Below, piece by piece: positions 17,571-24,874 of a stretch of 32,507 nt of DNA (position 1 is its first letter; each line of letters starts with the position of its first letter). The notes beneath the pieces are model-generated. The model was not told where the DNA came from. It saw only the letters and a list, made by a program, of their open reading frames with translations, and ran no database searches. This DNA comes from Pseudomonadota bacterium (GTDB lineage: Bacteria; Desulfobacterota; Desulfobacteria; Desulfobacterales; Desulfobacteraceae). The stretch covers positions 1-32,507 of the forward strand of contig JAHJLN010000185.1 of NCBI GenBank assembly GCA_018821715.1. The letters run 5' to 3'. Both the position numbers and the translations under genes were made by a program.

Positions 17571-19082
17571 CTATAATGGAATTTCCACTTTAATCTCTCT
17601 GCCGGTATCTGCGTCCAGCACGTGGACGGCACAACCCAGTCAGGGGTCAAAGGAGCGGATCAGACGCCCCACATTCACCGGATTTTCAGGATCAGGAACA
17701 GGAACACCAATCAACGCCTGTTCCATTGGTCCTCTCTGACCCATGTCATCCATTGGATTGGCATTCCAGATGGTTGCCGATGTAATCTGGTAATTGGCAA
17801 TTTTTTTGTTTTTAATGTTCACATAGTGAAGAAGCGCACCGCGTGGTGCTTCTGTGAGCCCAAGGCCTTCTGCTGAATCCGGGATGGGTGCCACAACATA
17901 GGTCTCTTTGCCGGGCTGCGCTTCTGCCAGCCATTGTTCAACCGCATCAGCAACAATAACGGTTTCTTCAGCCCTGGCTACATGTCTTCCAAGAATCGAG
18001 AAGGCAGCGTCACCGATATCGCGTATATTTTTAACGCCCAGTTTTTCCTGGCCGATTTTAGACAGTTCAGGATTGGTGATCCACATTCTTGCAAGCGGGC
18101 CGCCTTCATGGGGTCTGCCGTTATAACGGGGGGCCTTGACAAAGCTGTATGCACCTTCTTTGTAGGGATTGGGAACGGTTTTTCCCATGGTCGGATTCAG
18201 GCCGGTTGTGGCATCATCAAAGTAAGAATATTTTACATATTCCTTGATAAGGGCCGGATCAACCGCAGAATCTTTGCCATCAGTGTAAACACCTCTTTTT
18301 AAAAGTGTATTGCCGGCACTATCCATTGGGAAGACTCCCCAGGAAACACAGTTTTTATAGCCGCCGCCTGTTTTCAGAAGATCGCCATAGGGGCCTGCAA
18401 GCAGGTAAACGATGGGAACATATTTTTCCAGAACAAATTTTTTGACTTTTTTAAACCGTTCTGCATAGGCATTCAATGCTTCCCTTGTTGGGATCTCTGT
18501 GGTTCCGCCAACAACAATACCCTGAACATGGGGCATTTTGCCGCCAAGAAGGGCGACCATTTCATGGCAGATCTTTCTCATTTCAAGGGCTTCAAGATAC
18601 TGGCCGACAGCAACATCATTAATGTCTTTGGGTACGCGGATATCATTTTTGGCATATCTTGGGATAAACGGCGCAACATCAGGACCATTGACATAGTCAA
18701 GGGCAGCAAGATGATAAAAATGGAGGATATGGGATTGAAGGTAATTGGCACCTAAAATCAGATTTCTTGCAATTCTTCCGTTTTCCGTTAGTTTCACGTT
18801 GAATGCATCATCAAGTGCCAGTGCTGATGCAGTTGCATGTGCTGTCGGGCATACGCCGCAGATTCTCTGGGTAATCTGGGAAGCATCCCGAGGATCCCTG
18901 CCGATCAATATTTGTTCAAAGCCACGATACATGCCGCCAAAGACTCTGGCATCAACGACAACTCCGTCTTTTATTTCAACTTCTACTTTAAGGTGACCCT
19001 CAATCCTGGTTACAGGATCAATGGCAACCTTAACTTTTTTTCCGGCTCCAACCGGAGCAGCTTGTGGTTTACAGCCTGCCAT
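17571..19082 (-). CDS. hysA: Periplasmic [NiFeSe] hydrogenase large subunit, selenoprotein (TGA at 17640-17642 read as Sec)
   Basis: This is the catalytic subunit that splits or forms H2 at the Ni-Fe site. An ordinary reading stops after ...RLIRSFDP at TGA 17640-17642, but the frame continues as U-LGCAVH plus 16 residues to TAG at 17571, completing DPUxxCxxH. The product is then 503 residues, the normal size. Ligands are Cys75 and Cys78 (RICGVCPTAH) and Sec481 and Cys484; His487 precedes the removable tail. The start MAGCKPQ resembles the N-terminus of Desulfovibrio HysA, where the cysteine is reported to carry a lipid anchor; here it is Cys4. AGGAGG lies seven bases before the ATG. It follows hysB by 40 bases; export would be by the Tat signal on HysB. 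Confidence 0.95.
17612..17642 (-). promoter_or_regulatory. Bacterial SECIS-like hairpin of hysA
   Basis: Directly after the TGA codon, the mRNA can form CGTCC/GGACG (stem bases 15-19 and 27-31 counting T of TGA as 1), optionally closed by one more A-U pair, with a small apical loop containing G22-U23. Distance and a loop GU agree with the bacterial SelB-binding element. Folding was done by eye. Confidence 0.65.
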
Positions 19083-19122
19083 AATAAAACCTCCTCAGGT
19101 TTAAACGTTTTGGATAATTGTG

Positions 19123-20079
19123 CTATGCGGGTTCATAGAAAGGTGATGATGCATCCGGGAACCCCGGCTCAACACAACCAATGCAGACGGAATTGTCCAC
19201 ACACCAGTTCATACCACTGTTCCATTTGCGTTTGTAACAGTCAGCATATGTATCCGGACCTTTGCAGCCAAGATCTATACGGCAGCCGTTTGCATCGGAA
19301 AGTTTTTCAGACAGGTTGCCCGCGTCATACTGCCCAACCCGCGGGCAGTTGTCATGGATATTCTCACCATAGAAGATAACCGGGCGTCCGTTGTCATCTA
19401 ATTCAGGAAGGCCTTTGGTTAGCAGGTGGGCAATGGATCCAACGATCCAGTCCGGATGGGGAGGGCAGCCAGGGATATTGACAACCGGCGTTTTGATGCC
19501 ATGGGTTTTGAAAAAATCCATAACACCTGTTGCACCGGTTTCATTGCCTTTTGCAGCCGGGATGCCGCCATATGCAGCACAGGTTCCCAGGGCAAGAACA
19601 CTTCCTGCTTTTGCGCCCAGATCCTTTACAATGTCAACCATGGTGATTTCTTTGTGGTGAAGTTCGCCAACAATGCAGTATTTCCCGTCTGCGGCAACAG
19701 GAATGGCGCCTTCAACTGCCAGAGAGAATTTTCCTTTGTACTTTTCTGCGATGTGGTAAAGATTTTCCATGGCAGTATCGCCTTCACTTGCCATCACGGT
19801 GGGATGGAACTGAAGACTGATAACTTTGAGAAGTACATCTGCAATGGATGGATCAACGCTGTTCAAAAGGGAAACTGAGCAGCCTGTACAGCCCTGCCCC
19901 TGTATCCATATGACCGGATGGGTCTCAAGAGCCTTTTCCAATGCCGAAACAAGGGCCGGGTTGAACACCTGAGAAATACCGATCCCGGCAGCTGTTCCAG
20001 TGATGGTTTTTAAAAAAGCCCTCCTGGAAACCCCTGTTTTCTTTTGTTGCTCATCCAGCAACATTTGTTTGTTTTTCAC
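19123..20079 (-). CDS. hysB: Periplasmic [NiFeSe] hydrogenase small subunit with Tat signal
   Basis: The 318-residue subunit carries three iron-sulfur clusters that move electrons from the active site to a redox partner such as a periplasmic cytochrome c3. A twin-arginine signal (SRRAFLKTITGTAAG) directs folded export of the complex. Proximal cluster ligands are in CTGCSVSLLN, GTCAAYGG and PGCPPHPD. The distal/medial region reads CPRVGQYDAG, CRIDLGCKG, CYKRKWN and WCVDNSVCIGC. The Cys after Trp (about residue 293) replaces the Pro of standard [NiFe] enzymes, so the medial cluster should be [4Fe-4S], as in [NiFeSe] hydrogenases. GTG 20079 is chosen because AAGGAGG lies five bases before it; the upstream GTG at 20085 overlaps that site. 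It is first in hysB-hysA. Confidence 0.95.
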   Translation of the reverse strand: MKNKQMLLDEQQKKTGVSRRAFLKTITGTAAGIGISQVFNPALVSALEKALETHPVIWIQGQGCTGCSVSLLNSVDPSIADVLLKVISLQFHPTVMASEGDTAMENLYHIAEKYKGKFSLAVEGAIPVAADGKYCIVGELHHKEITMVDIVKDLGAKAGSVLALGTCAAYGGIPAAKGNETGATGVMDFFKTHGIKTPVVNIPGCPPHPDWIVGSIAHLLTKGLPELDDNGRPVIFYGENIHDNCPRVGQYDAGNLSEKLSDANGCRIDLGCKGPDTYADCYKRKWNSGMNWCVDNSVCIGCVEPGFPDASSPFYEPA

Positions 20080-20104
20080 GGGCACCTCCTTGATGCTGTT
20101 AAAA

Positions 20105-20126
20105 ACTAATAAGCCTTAGCTTATTA
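20105..20126 (-). promoter_or_regulatory. Terminator-like hairpin in the hysBA leader (possible attenuator)
   Basis: CTAATAAGC, a four-base loop and GCTTATTAG form a perfect 9-bp stem. On the minus strand it is followed at once by TTTTT, the layout of an intrinsic terminator, yet it lies only a few bases before the hysB ribosome-binding site. A second hairpin (GCTCTCA at 20143-20149 with TGAGAGC at 20161-20167) lies upstream in the same leader. Confidence 0.6.
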
Positions 20127-20177
20127 GGCGGCTATTATCTTAAGCTCTCACCATTTTTTTTGAGAGCATGTTTGGTC

Positions 20178-20225
20178 TTGTGCAAAATATGCGAACTTTA
20201 CATTGTGCCAAATATGATTTATAGT
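20178..20225 (+). promoter_or_regulatory. Sigma-70-like promoter with paired operator-like motif
   Basis: TTTACA (20197-20202) and TATAGT (20220-20225) are spaced by exactly 17 bases, each matching the consensus at five of six positions, pointing toward the mvh/Hdr module 2 operon. TTGTGCAAAATATG (20178-20191) lies upstream of the -35 box and TTGTGCCAAATATG (20203-20216) fills the spacer; the pair is 25 bases apart. This is the layout of a regulated promoter. The regulator is unknown. Confidence 0.55.
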
Positions 20226-20270
20226 AAATATATTGCAAAGATATTCTTGTCAATAAAAAAGATAATTTCA

Positions 20271-20498
20271 ATGGATTTTATGATGAATATAGATAGAATA
20301 AATAGAGTTTATAAAGGATCATTAAGATTAAACATGGCTGTAAACAAAAGGTTCTGGAATGTTTTTACGGGATTTCAAAGAAGTGTTTTAAATTACAAGT
20401 TGGTTGACGAAAAGGATTCAAACATTGTAATGTATGATGATTTTTACTCAGATAACCAGCAGTTTTGCCTTAATGGTTTAGCAAAGAATCGATTATAA
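20271..20498 (+). CDS. Possible small protein of unknown function
   Basis: An open frame of 75 codons begins ATG GAT TTT; a longer version from TTG 20160 (112 codons) would run through the promoter and is less likely. The product (MDFMMNIDRINRVYKGSLRL onward) is hydrophilic and charged, with no signal peptide or known motif. There is no clear ribosome-binding site. It lies in the 476-base gap between the divergent hydrogenase operons, downstream of the promoter-like element. It may equally be untranslated leader of the protease gene at 20556. Confidence 0.3.
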   Translation: MDFMMNIDRINRVYKGSLRLNMAVNKRFWNVFTGFQRSVLNYKLVDEKDSNIVMYDDFYSDNQQFCLNGLAKNRL

Positions 20499-20555
20499 AA
20501 ATGGAGGCTGTTTTTGCACAATAGGATTTAGATCTGTTGTCAAAAAAAATAAAAC

Positions 20556-21083
20556 ATGTACCTGGATTTGTTTAATAAGGATATTCTTGTGGTGGGATGC
20601 GGTAATCCGCTGCTGGGTGATGACGGGTTCGGACCGGAAGTGATTAAAGCGCTTGAAGCACGCCATATCCTGACGGATGATATCGGAGTGCTCGATGCAG
20701 GGACTTCTTTCAGGGAGCTTCTTTTTGATTTGCTGCTGTGTGCAAAAATTCCCAGGACACTTATTTTGATTGATGCGATTCAATATTCCAACGCCTTGCC
20801 TGGAGATATCCTTTGCATTAATATCGACCAGATTCCTGAAAATAAAGTGGCGGATTATTCTCTTCACCAGTTCCCGGCCATGAATATGCTCAAGGAATTA
20901 AAAGAGTTGTCTTTGATTGATATTCAGATTTATGCGGTGCAGATTGACTATATCCCCCTGGAGGTAAAACCCGGGTTGAGCGACCCGGTCAAAAAAGCTG
21001 TTGACAAAATGTGTTGTCTGATCAAGCGGGCAGTATATGATCCGAATTACAGATTTTGTGCCGGGCAGGTTCCATCATGTTGA
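20556..21083 (+). CDS. Hydrogenase maturation endopeptidase, probably for MvhA
   Basis: The 175-residue protein is of the HycI/FrcD type, related to but clearly different from the protease at 16972. The signature ILVVGCGNPLLGDDGFG is present, with candidate nickel ligands Asp23, Asp73 (LILIDAIQ) and His104 (SLHQFP). It heads the operon containing the MvhA-type large subunit, whose readthrough C-terminus carries a 22-residue extension after its last His, so it most likely trims that protein. No good ribosome-binding site is visible before the ATG. Its TGA overlaps the ATG of the following hdrA by seven bases, implying translational coupling. Confidence 0.9.
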   Translation: MYLDLFNKDILVVGCGNPLLGDDGFGPEVIKALEARHILTDDIGVLDAGTSFRELLFDLLLCAKIPRTLILIDAIQYSNALPGDILCINIDQIPENKVADYSLHQFPAMNMLKELKELSLIDIQIYAVQIDYIPLEVKPGLSDPVKKAVDKMCCLIKRAVYDPNYRFCAGQVPSC

Positions 21084-24000
21084 CGTTTAAAGTCGGAACC
21101 CTTGCCAAACATCTTGGTGTTCACAGGAACACGGTTACAAACTGGATCAAGAAGAAAAAACTTAATGCAACCCCGACAGCGGCCAAACGGTATTTTATTT
21201 CAAAAATTGAGTTTATCGAATTTTGTGAAAAAGAACAGATTTCAAAAAAGGCCATGGAGCTTGTTTTAAAGGAAGTCTCAGATCAGGCGAATGATAAAAA
21301 AAATTCAATAAAGCCGACCCGGCTGCCGGGGGAAGACAAGCAGATCGGGGCCGTTATGGTTGTCGGCGGCGGAATTGCCGGTATTCAGGCAGCCATGGAT
21401 CTGGCGGATTCAGGCTATTATGTCTATATAGTTGAAAAAACGGCCGGGATCGGTGGAACAATGGCTCAGCTGGATAAAACCTTTCCCACCAATGACTGTG
21501 CATCCTGTATCATTCTGCCAAAGCTTGTGGAATGCAGCAGACACAGAAATATAGAGTTGCTGACCCTTGCACAGGTGGATGACGTTCAGGGCAGTGCCGG
21601 TCATTTCACTATCCGGGTCAAAAAGCAGCCCCGGTATATTGATATGGGTAAATGCATTGCCTGTGGCATTTGTGCTCAAAAATGTCCTATTAATGTCAAA
21701 GATGCGTTTAATTTTAATATCAGTAAAAAAAAGGCAGTGTATATAAAGTATGACCAGTCCGTGCCGCTTAAATACGCCATTGAGCCCAAGGCCTGTATCT
21801 ATTTTACCATGGGAAAGTGCAGAGCCTGTGAAAAATTCTGCCCCACAGGGGCGGTGGATTTTACACAGACCCGGGAAACAGTTACCATAAAAGTCGGGGC
21901 TGTGATTTTAGCGCCTGGGTTTAAACCTTTTGACCCTTCAAAATACGATTTTTTTGGATATGGTTTTATTCAGGATGTTGTAACCAGCCTGGAATATGAA
22001 CGCCTGCTTTCCGTGAGCGGCCCGAATCGGGGGAGGCTTGCAAGGCCATCGGACAGGACGGAGCCGCGCAAAATTGCCTGGCTGCAATGCGTGGGGTCAC
22101 GGAACCACAATAACTGCGGGAATTCTTATTGTTCCAGCATCTGTTGCATGTCTGCCGTTAAACAGAGCATGACGTCCCTTGAGCACATTAAGGGAATTGA
22201 TTTTGAACAGACGATTTTTTTCATGGATTTAAGAAGTCATGGAAAGGAATCGGAACGATACTTTGAGCGGGCAAAAAAAGAAAATATAAGATTTGTAAGG
22301 GCCCTTCCGCATACCATGGAACCGGGAAAAGACGGTACGGGTGTAAAAATGAGATACATGAATGAAGACGGCCGTGTAATGGTTGAAACATTTGACATGG
22401 CAGTGCTGTCCATAGGCTTTGAAGCACCGGAAGATGCCCTCATTCTTGCAGAGCAGTTTGATATTGAGCTTGACCAGCATCATTTTGCCAAGACATCCTG
22501 TTTCGAACCGGTTGAGAGCAGCAGGCAAGGGGTGTATGTCATCGGAGCGTTTCAATCCCCCAAGGCCATTGCACGATCTGTGGTTCAGGCATCTGCGGCA
22601 GCTGCTGCCGCATCCAGGCTTCTTGTGGAAGAAAGACAGACTCTTGTCAAAACAAAAGGATTTCCCAAAGAACGAAACATCCTTGATGAACAACCCTCTG
22701 TGGGTGTCTTTGTCTGTTCCTGCGGGGTGAACATCGCAGGTATTGTTGATGTGGCAAAGGTTGTTGAATATGCAGCGCAGCTGCCCCATGTCTCTTATGT
22801 GGAAAATAATCTTTTTTCCTGTTCTGCAGATGCCCAGGAAAGCATTATTGAAAAAATTCATGAATTTGCCTTGAACCGGATTGTGATTGCCGCCTGTACG
22901 CCAAGAACCCATGAACACCTGTTTCAGGAAACCTTGAAAAGCGCACGGCTTAACGGGTTCATGGCGGAGATGGCCAATATCAGGAATCAGAATTCCTGGG
23001 TCCATCAGAAAGATTCAATCGGCGCAACTCAAAAAGCAAAAGATCAGGTCCGAATGGCTGTAGCCAAGGTTGCCCACAACTATCCGCTGCAGCAAGAGAG
23101 TATAAAGGTCGTTCAAAGGGCTCTTGTTGTCGGCGGCGGAGTCGTGGGCATGAACTGTGCCGTAACACTTGCAGGCCTGGGGATTGAAACCGTGCTCATC
23201 GAAAAAGGCAATATTCTTGGGGGCAATGCATTAAAGCTTGAGACCTGTTTTAATGGAGAGGCCGTATACCCAATGGTGGAAGATCTTATCAGCCGGGTGA
23301 ACAAGGATAAAAACATCACGGTTTATAAAAGAACAACATTGGAATCCGTATCCGGGTCAGTTGGGCATTTTAAAGGGCAGCTTAATATTTTTGGAGAACA
23401 AAGACAAATTAATTTTGGTGCTGCCATTATGGCAACCGGTGCAAAGGAAGCCAGCCCCATAGAGTACCTGTATGGCAAAGAATCAAGAGTGATGACCCAG
23501 ACAGAGTTTGACGGCAATATTCTCTATAATCCCGATGAAGTTGAAAAGACAAAAAGCGTTGTGTTTATCCAGTGTGTGGGCTCAAGGGAGCCAGAACGGC
23601 CCTATTGCAGCAGGATTTGCTGTATCCACTCGGTTAAGGCGGCCATCTGGTTAAAGCAGAGCAATCCTGAGGTTATGGTTTATATCCTTTACAGGGACAT
23701 CAGAACCTATGGTGAATGGGAGGCATATTATAAAGAAGCAAGAGACTTGGGCGTTTTGTTTATCCGGTATGAAACCAGTAGAAAGCCTCTGGTGAAAAAC
23801 AAGGACAGCCTGTTGGAAATAGAGGTGTTTGATCCTATTGTTCGACGGCAGGTGAAAATTCTGGCAGATTATCTTGTGCTGGCATCTTCCGTTATTGCCA
23901 ATGACAACAAAAATCTTGCAGACCTGTTTAAATTTTCTGTGAATTCAGATGGATTTTTTTATGGGGCACACCCCAAACTCAAACCGGTGAATTTGTCTGT

Positions 24001-24400
24001 GGCAGGCCTGTTCCTTGCAGGGCTGTGCAATTATCCAAAGCCGCTGGATGAATCCATTGAAGAGGCAAGGGCAGCGGCATGCAAGGCCTTTGTATTATTG
24101 TCACAAACAAAAATAAAATCAGAGGCCATAAAATCTTTTGTAACCAAGCATTGCGACGGCTGCGCCCTTTGTATTGATGTCTGCCCGTTTAATGCCTTAT
24201 CGGTCTGTACGGCAGATGCAACGATAAACCAAAGCAAAGTAAGGGTCTCCACTGATCCTGCGTTATGCCAGGGTTGTGGCCTTTGTGCAGCTACCTGTCC
24301 CAAGGAAGGTATTCTGGTCCACGGGTTTACAATGAGACAACTGATGGCCCAGGTGAAGGCAGCTATGAATACAGATATCACACAAAAAGAATGCAGCTAA
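21077..24400 (+). CDS. hdrA: HdrA-like electron-bifurcating flavoprotein, doubled, with N-terminal helix-turn-helix domain (copy 2)
   Basis: This 1107-residue paralogue of the protein at 9389 has the same order of parts: helix-turn-helix (FKVGTLAKHLGVHRNTVTNW, wing TAAKRYFIS), short linker, first FAD domain (VVGGGIAGIQAAMDLADSG), ferredoxin-type motifs (CIACGICAQKCP, CRACEKFCP), the mid-protein VCSCGVNIAG, second FAD domain (VVGGGVVGMNC) and two C-terminal clusters (CDGCALCIDVCP, CQGCGLCAATCP). ATG 21077 is used because it aligns with copy 1 and is coupled to the protease stop; the earlier in-frame ATG at 21056 lies deep inside the protease gene. With MvhD, MvhG and MvhA encoded downstream, this copy should receive electrons from H2 through MvhD. 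Bifurcation is inferred from the family. Confidence 0.92.
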   Translation: MLTFKVGTLAKHLGVHRNTVTNWIKKKKLNATPTAAKRYFISKIEFIEFCEKEQISKKAMELVLKEVSDQANDKKNSIKPTRLPGEDKQIGAVMVVGGGIAGIQAAMDLADSGYYVYIVEKTAGIGGTMAQLDKTFPTNDCASCIILPKLVECSRHRNIELLTLAQVDDVQGSAGHFTIRVKKQPRYIDMGKCIACGICAQKCPINVKDAFNFNISKKKAVYIKYDQSVPLKYAIEPKACIYFTMGKCRACEKFCPTGAVDFTQTRETVTIKVGAVILAPGFKPFDPSKYDFFGYGFIQDVVTSLEYERLLSVSGPNRGRLARPSDRTEPRKIAWLQCVGSRNHNNCGNSYCSSICCMSAVKQSMTSLEHIKGIDFEQTIFFMDLRSHGKESERYFERAKKENIRFVRALPHTMEPGKDGTGVKMRYMNEDGRVMVETFDMAVLSIGFEAPEDALILAEQFDIELDQHHFAKTSCFEPVESSRQGVYVIGAFQSPKAIARSVVQASAAAAAASRLLVEERQTLVKTKGFPKERNILDEQPSVGVFVCSCGVNIAGIVDVAKVVEYAAQLPHVSYVENNLFSCSADAQESIIEKIHEFALNRIVIAACTPRTHEHLFQETLKSARLNGFMAEMANIRNQNSWVHQKDSIGATQKAKDQVRMAVAKVAHNYPLQQESIKVVQRALVVGGGVVGMNCAVTLAGLGIETVLIEKGNILGGNALKLETCFNGEAVYPMVEDLISRVNKDKNITVYKRTTLESVSGSVGHFKGQLNIFGEQRQINFGAAIMATGAKEASPIEYLYGKESRVMTQTEFDGNILYNPDEVEKTKSVVFIQCVGSREPERPYCSRICCIHSVKAAIWLKQSNPEVMVYILYRDIRTYGEWEAYYKEARDLGVLFIRYETSRKPLVKNKDSLLEIEVFDPIVRRQVKILADYLVLASSVIANDNKNLADLFKFSVNSDGFFYGAHPKLKPVNLSVAGLFLAGLCNYPKPLDESIEEARAAACKAFVLLSQTKIKSEAIKSFVTKHCDGCALCIDVCPFNALSVCTADATINQSKVRVSTDPALCQGCGLCAATCPKEGILVHGFTMRQLMAQVKAAMNTDITQKECS

Positions 24401-24431
24401 GAAATGAACCTATAATTTTGGAGATTATCAG

Positions 24432-24845
24432 ATGACCCCCCGTTTTGAACCGGTTATTATCGGGTTTTTATGCAACTGGTGTTCTTATACCGGTGCGGAT
24501 CTGGCCGGAGTCGCAAGACTTCAGTATCCGCCGAACCTGCGCCCCATACGGGTGATGTGCTCAGGCATGGTTCATCCGGATCTGGTGATGGAAGCGTTTG
24601 TCCAGGGAGCGGATGGCGTGATGGTAATGGGCTGCCATCCGGGCGAATGCCATTACCTTGAGGGAAATACAAAAGCCCTGGCCCGGGCACAAGTTATTTC
24701 CATTATCCTTAAGGAAACCGGTATAGACCCCTGCCGATTTGAGCTGAAATGGATTTCTTCGGCTGAAGCATCGGTTTTTGCCCGGTTGATTACGGATTTT
24801 ACAACACGGATTCAGAAACTCGGCCCGCACAGGGTTGAGGCTTAA
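24432..24845 (+). CDS. mvhD: MvhD-type iron-sulfur subunit linking hydrogenase to HdrA
   Basis: The 137-residue protein is the small [2Fe-2S] protein that passes electrons from the MvhAG hydrogenase (or another dehydrogenase) to HdrA. It shows the family pattern: Cys14 and Cys17 in GFLCNWCSYTGADLAG, Cys43 in VMCSGMV, Cys68 and Cys73 in MGCHPGECHY. In some methanogens the matching protein has selenocysteine; here these positions are cysteines. A GGAG sequence precedes the ATG. It sits between hdrA copy 2 and the HdrCB-like gene. No equivalent exists in module 1. Confidence 0.95.
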   Translation: MTPRFEPVIIGFLCNWCSYTGADLAGVARLQYPPNLRPIRVMCSGMVHPDLVMEAFVQGADGVMVMGCHPGECHYLEGNTKALARAQVISIILKETGIDPCRFELKWISSAEASVFARLITDFTTRIQKLGPHRVEA

Positions 24846-24874
24846 GGAATACGGGTTCAGGAAACACAGAAAAG

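Noticed and set aside
20502-20520. Sigma-54-like TGG...TTGCA element before the protease gene
   Set aside because: The GG-to-GC distance is 11 bases, one more than the strict sigma-54 spacing, and the rest of the consensus is weak.
21081-21083. TGA at the end of the maturation protease as another selenocysteine codon
   Set aside because: The protein is already full length, no conserved motif is interrupted, and the TGA simply overlaps the start of hdrA.
22229-23005. Long open frame on the minus strand inside the second hdrA (258 codons)
   Set aside because: Low-quality, His/Cys/Phe-rich product with no motif and no ribosome-binding site; the plus strand encodes conserved HdrA blocks here.
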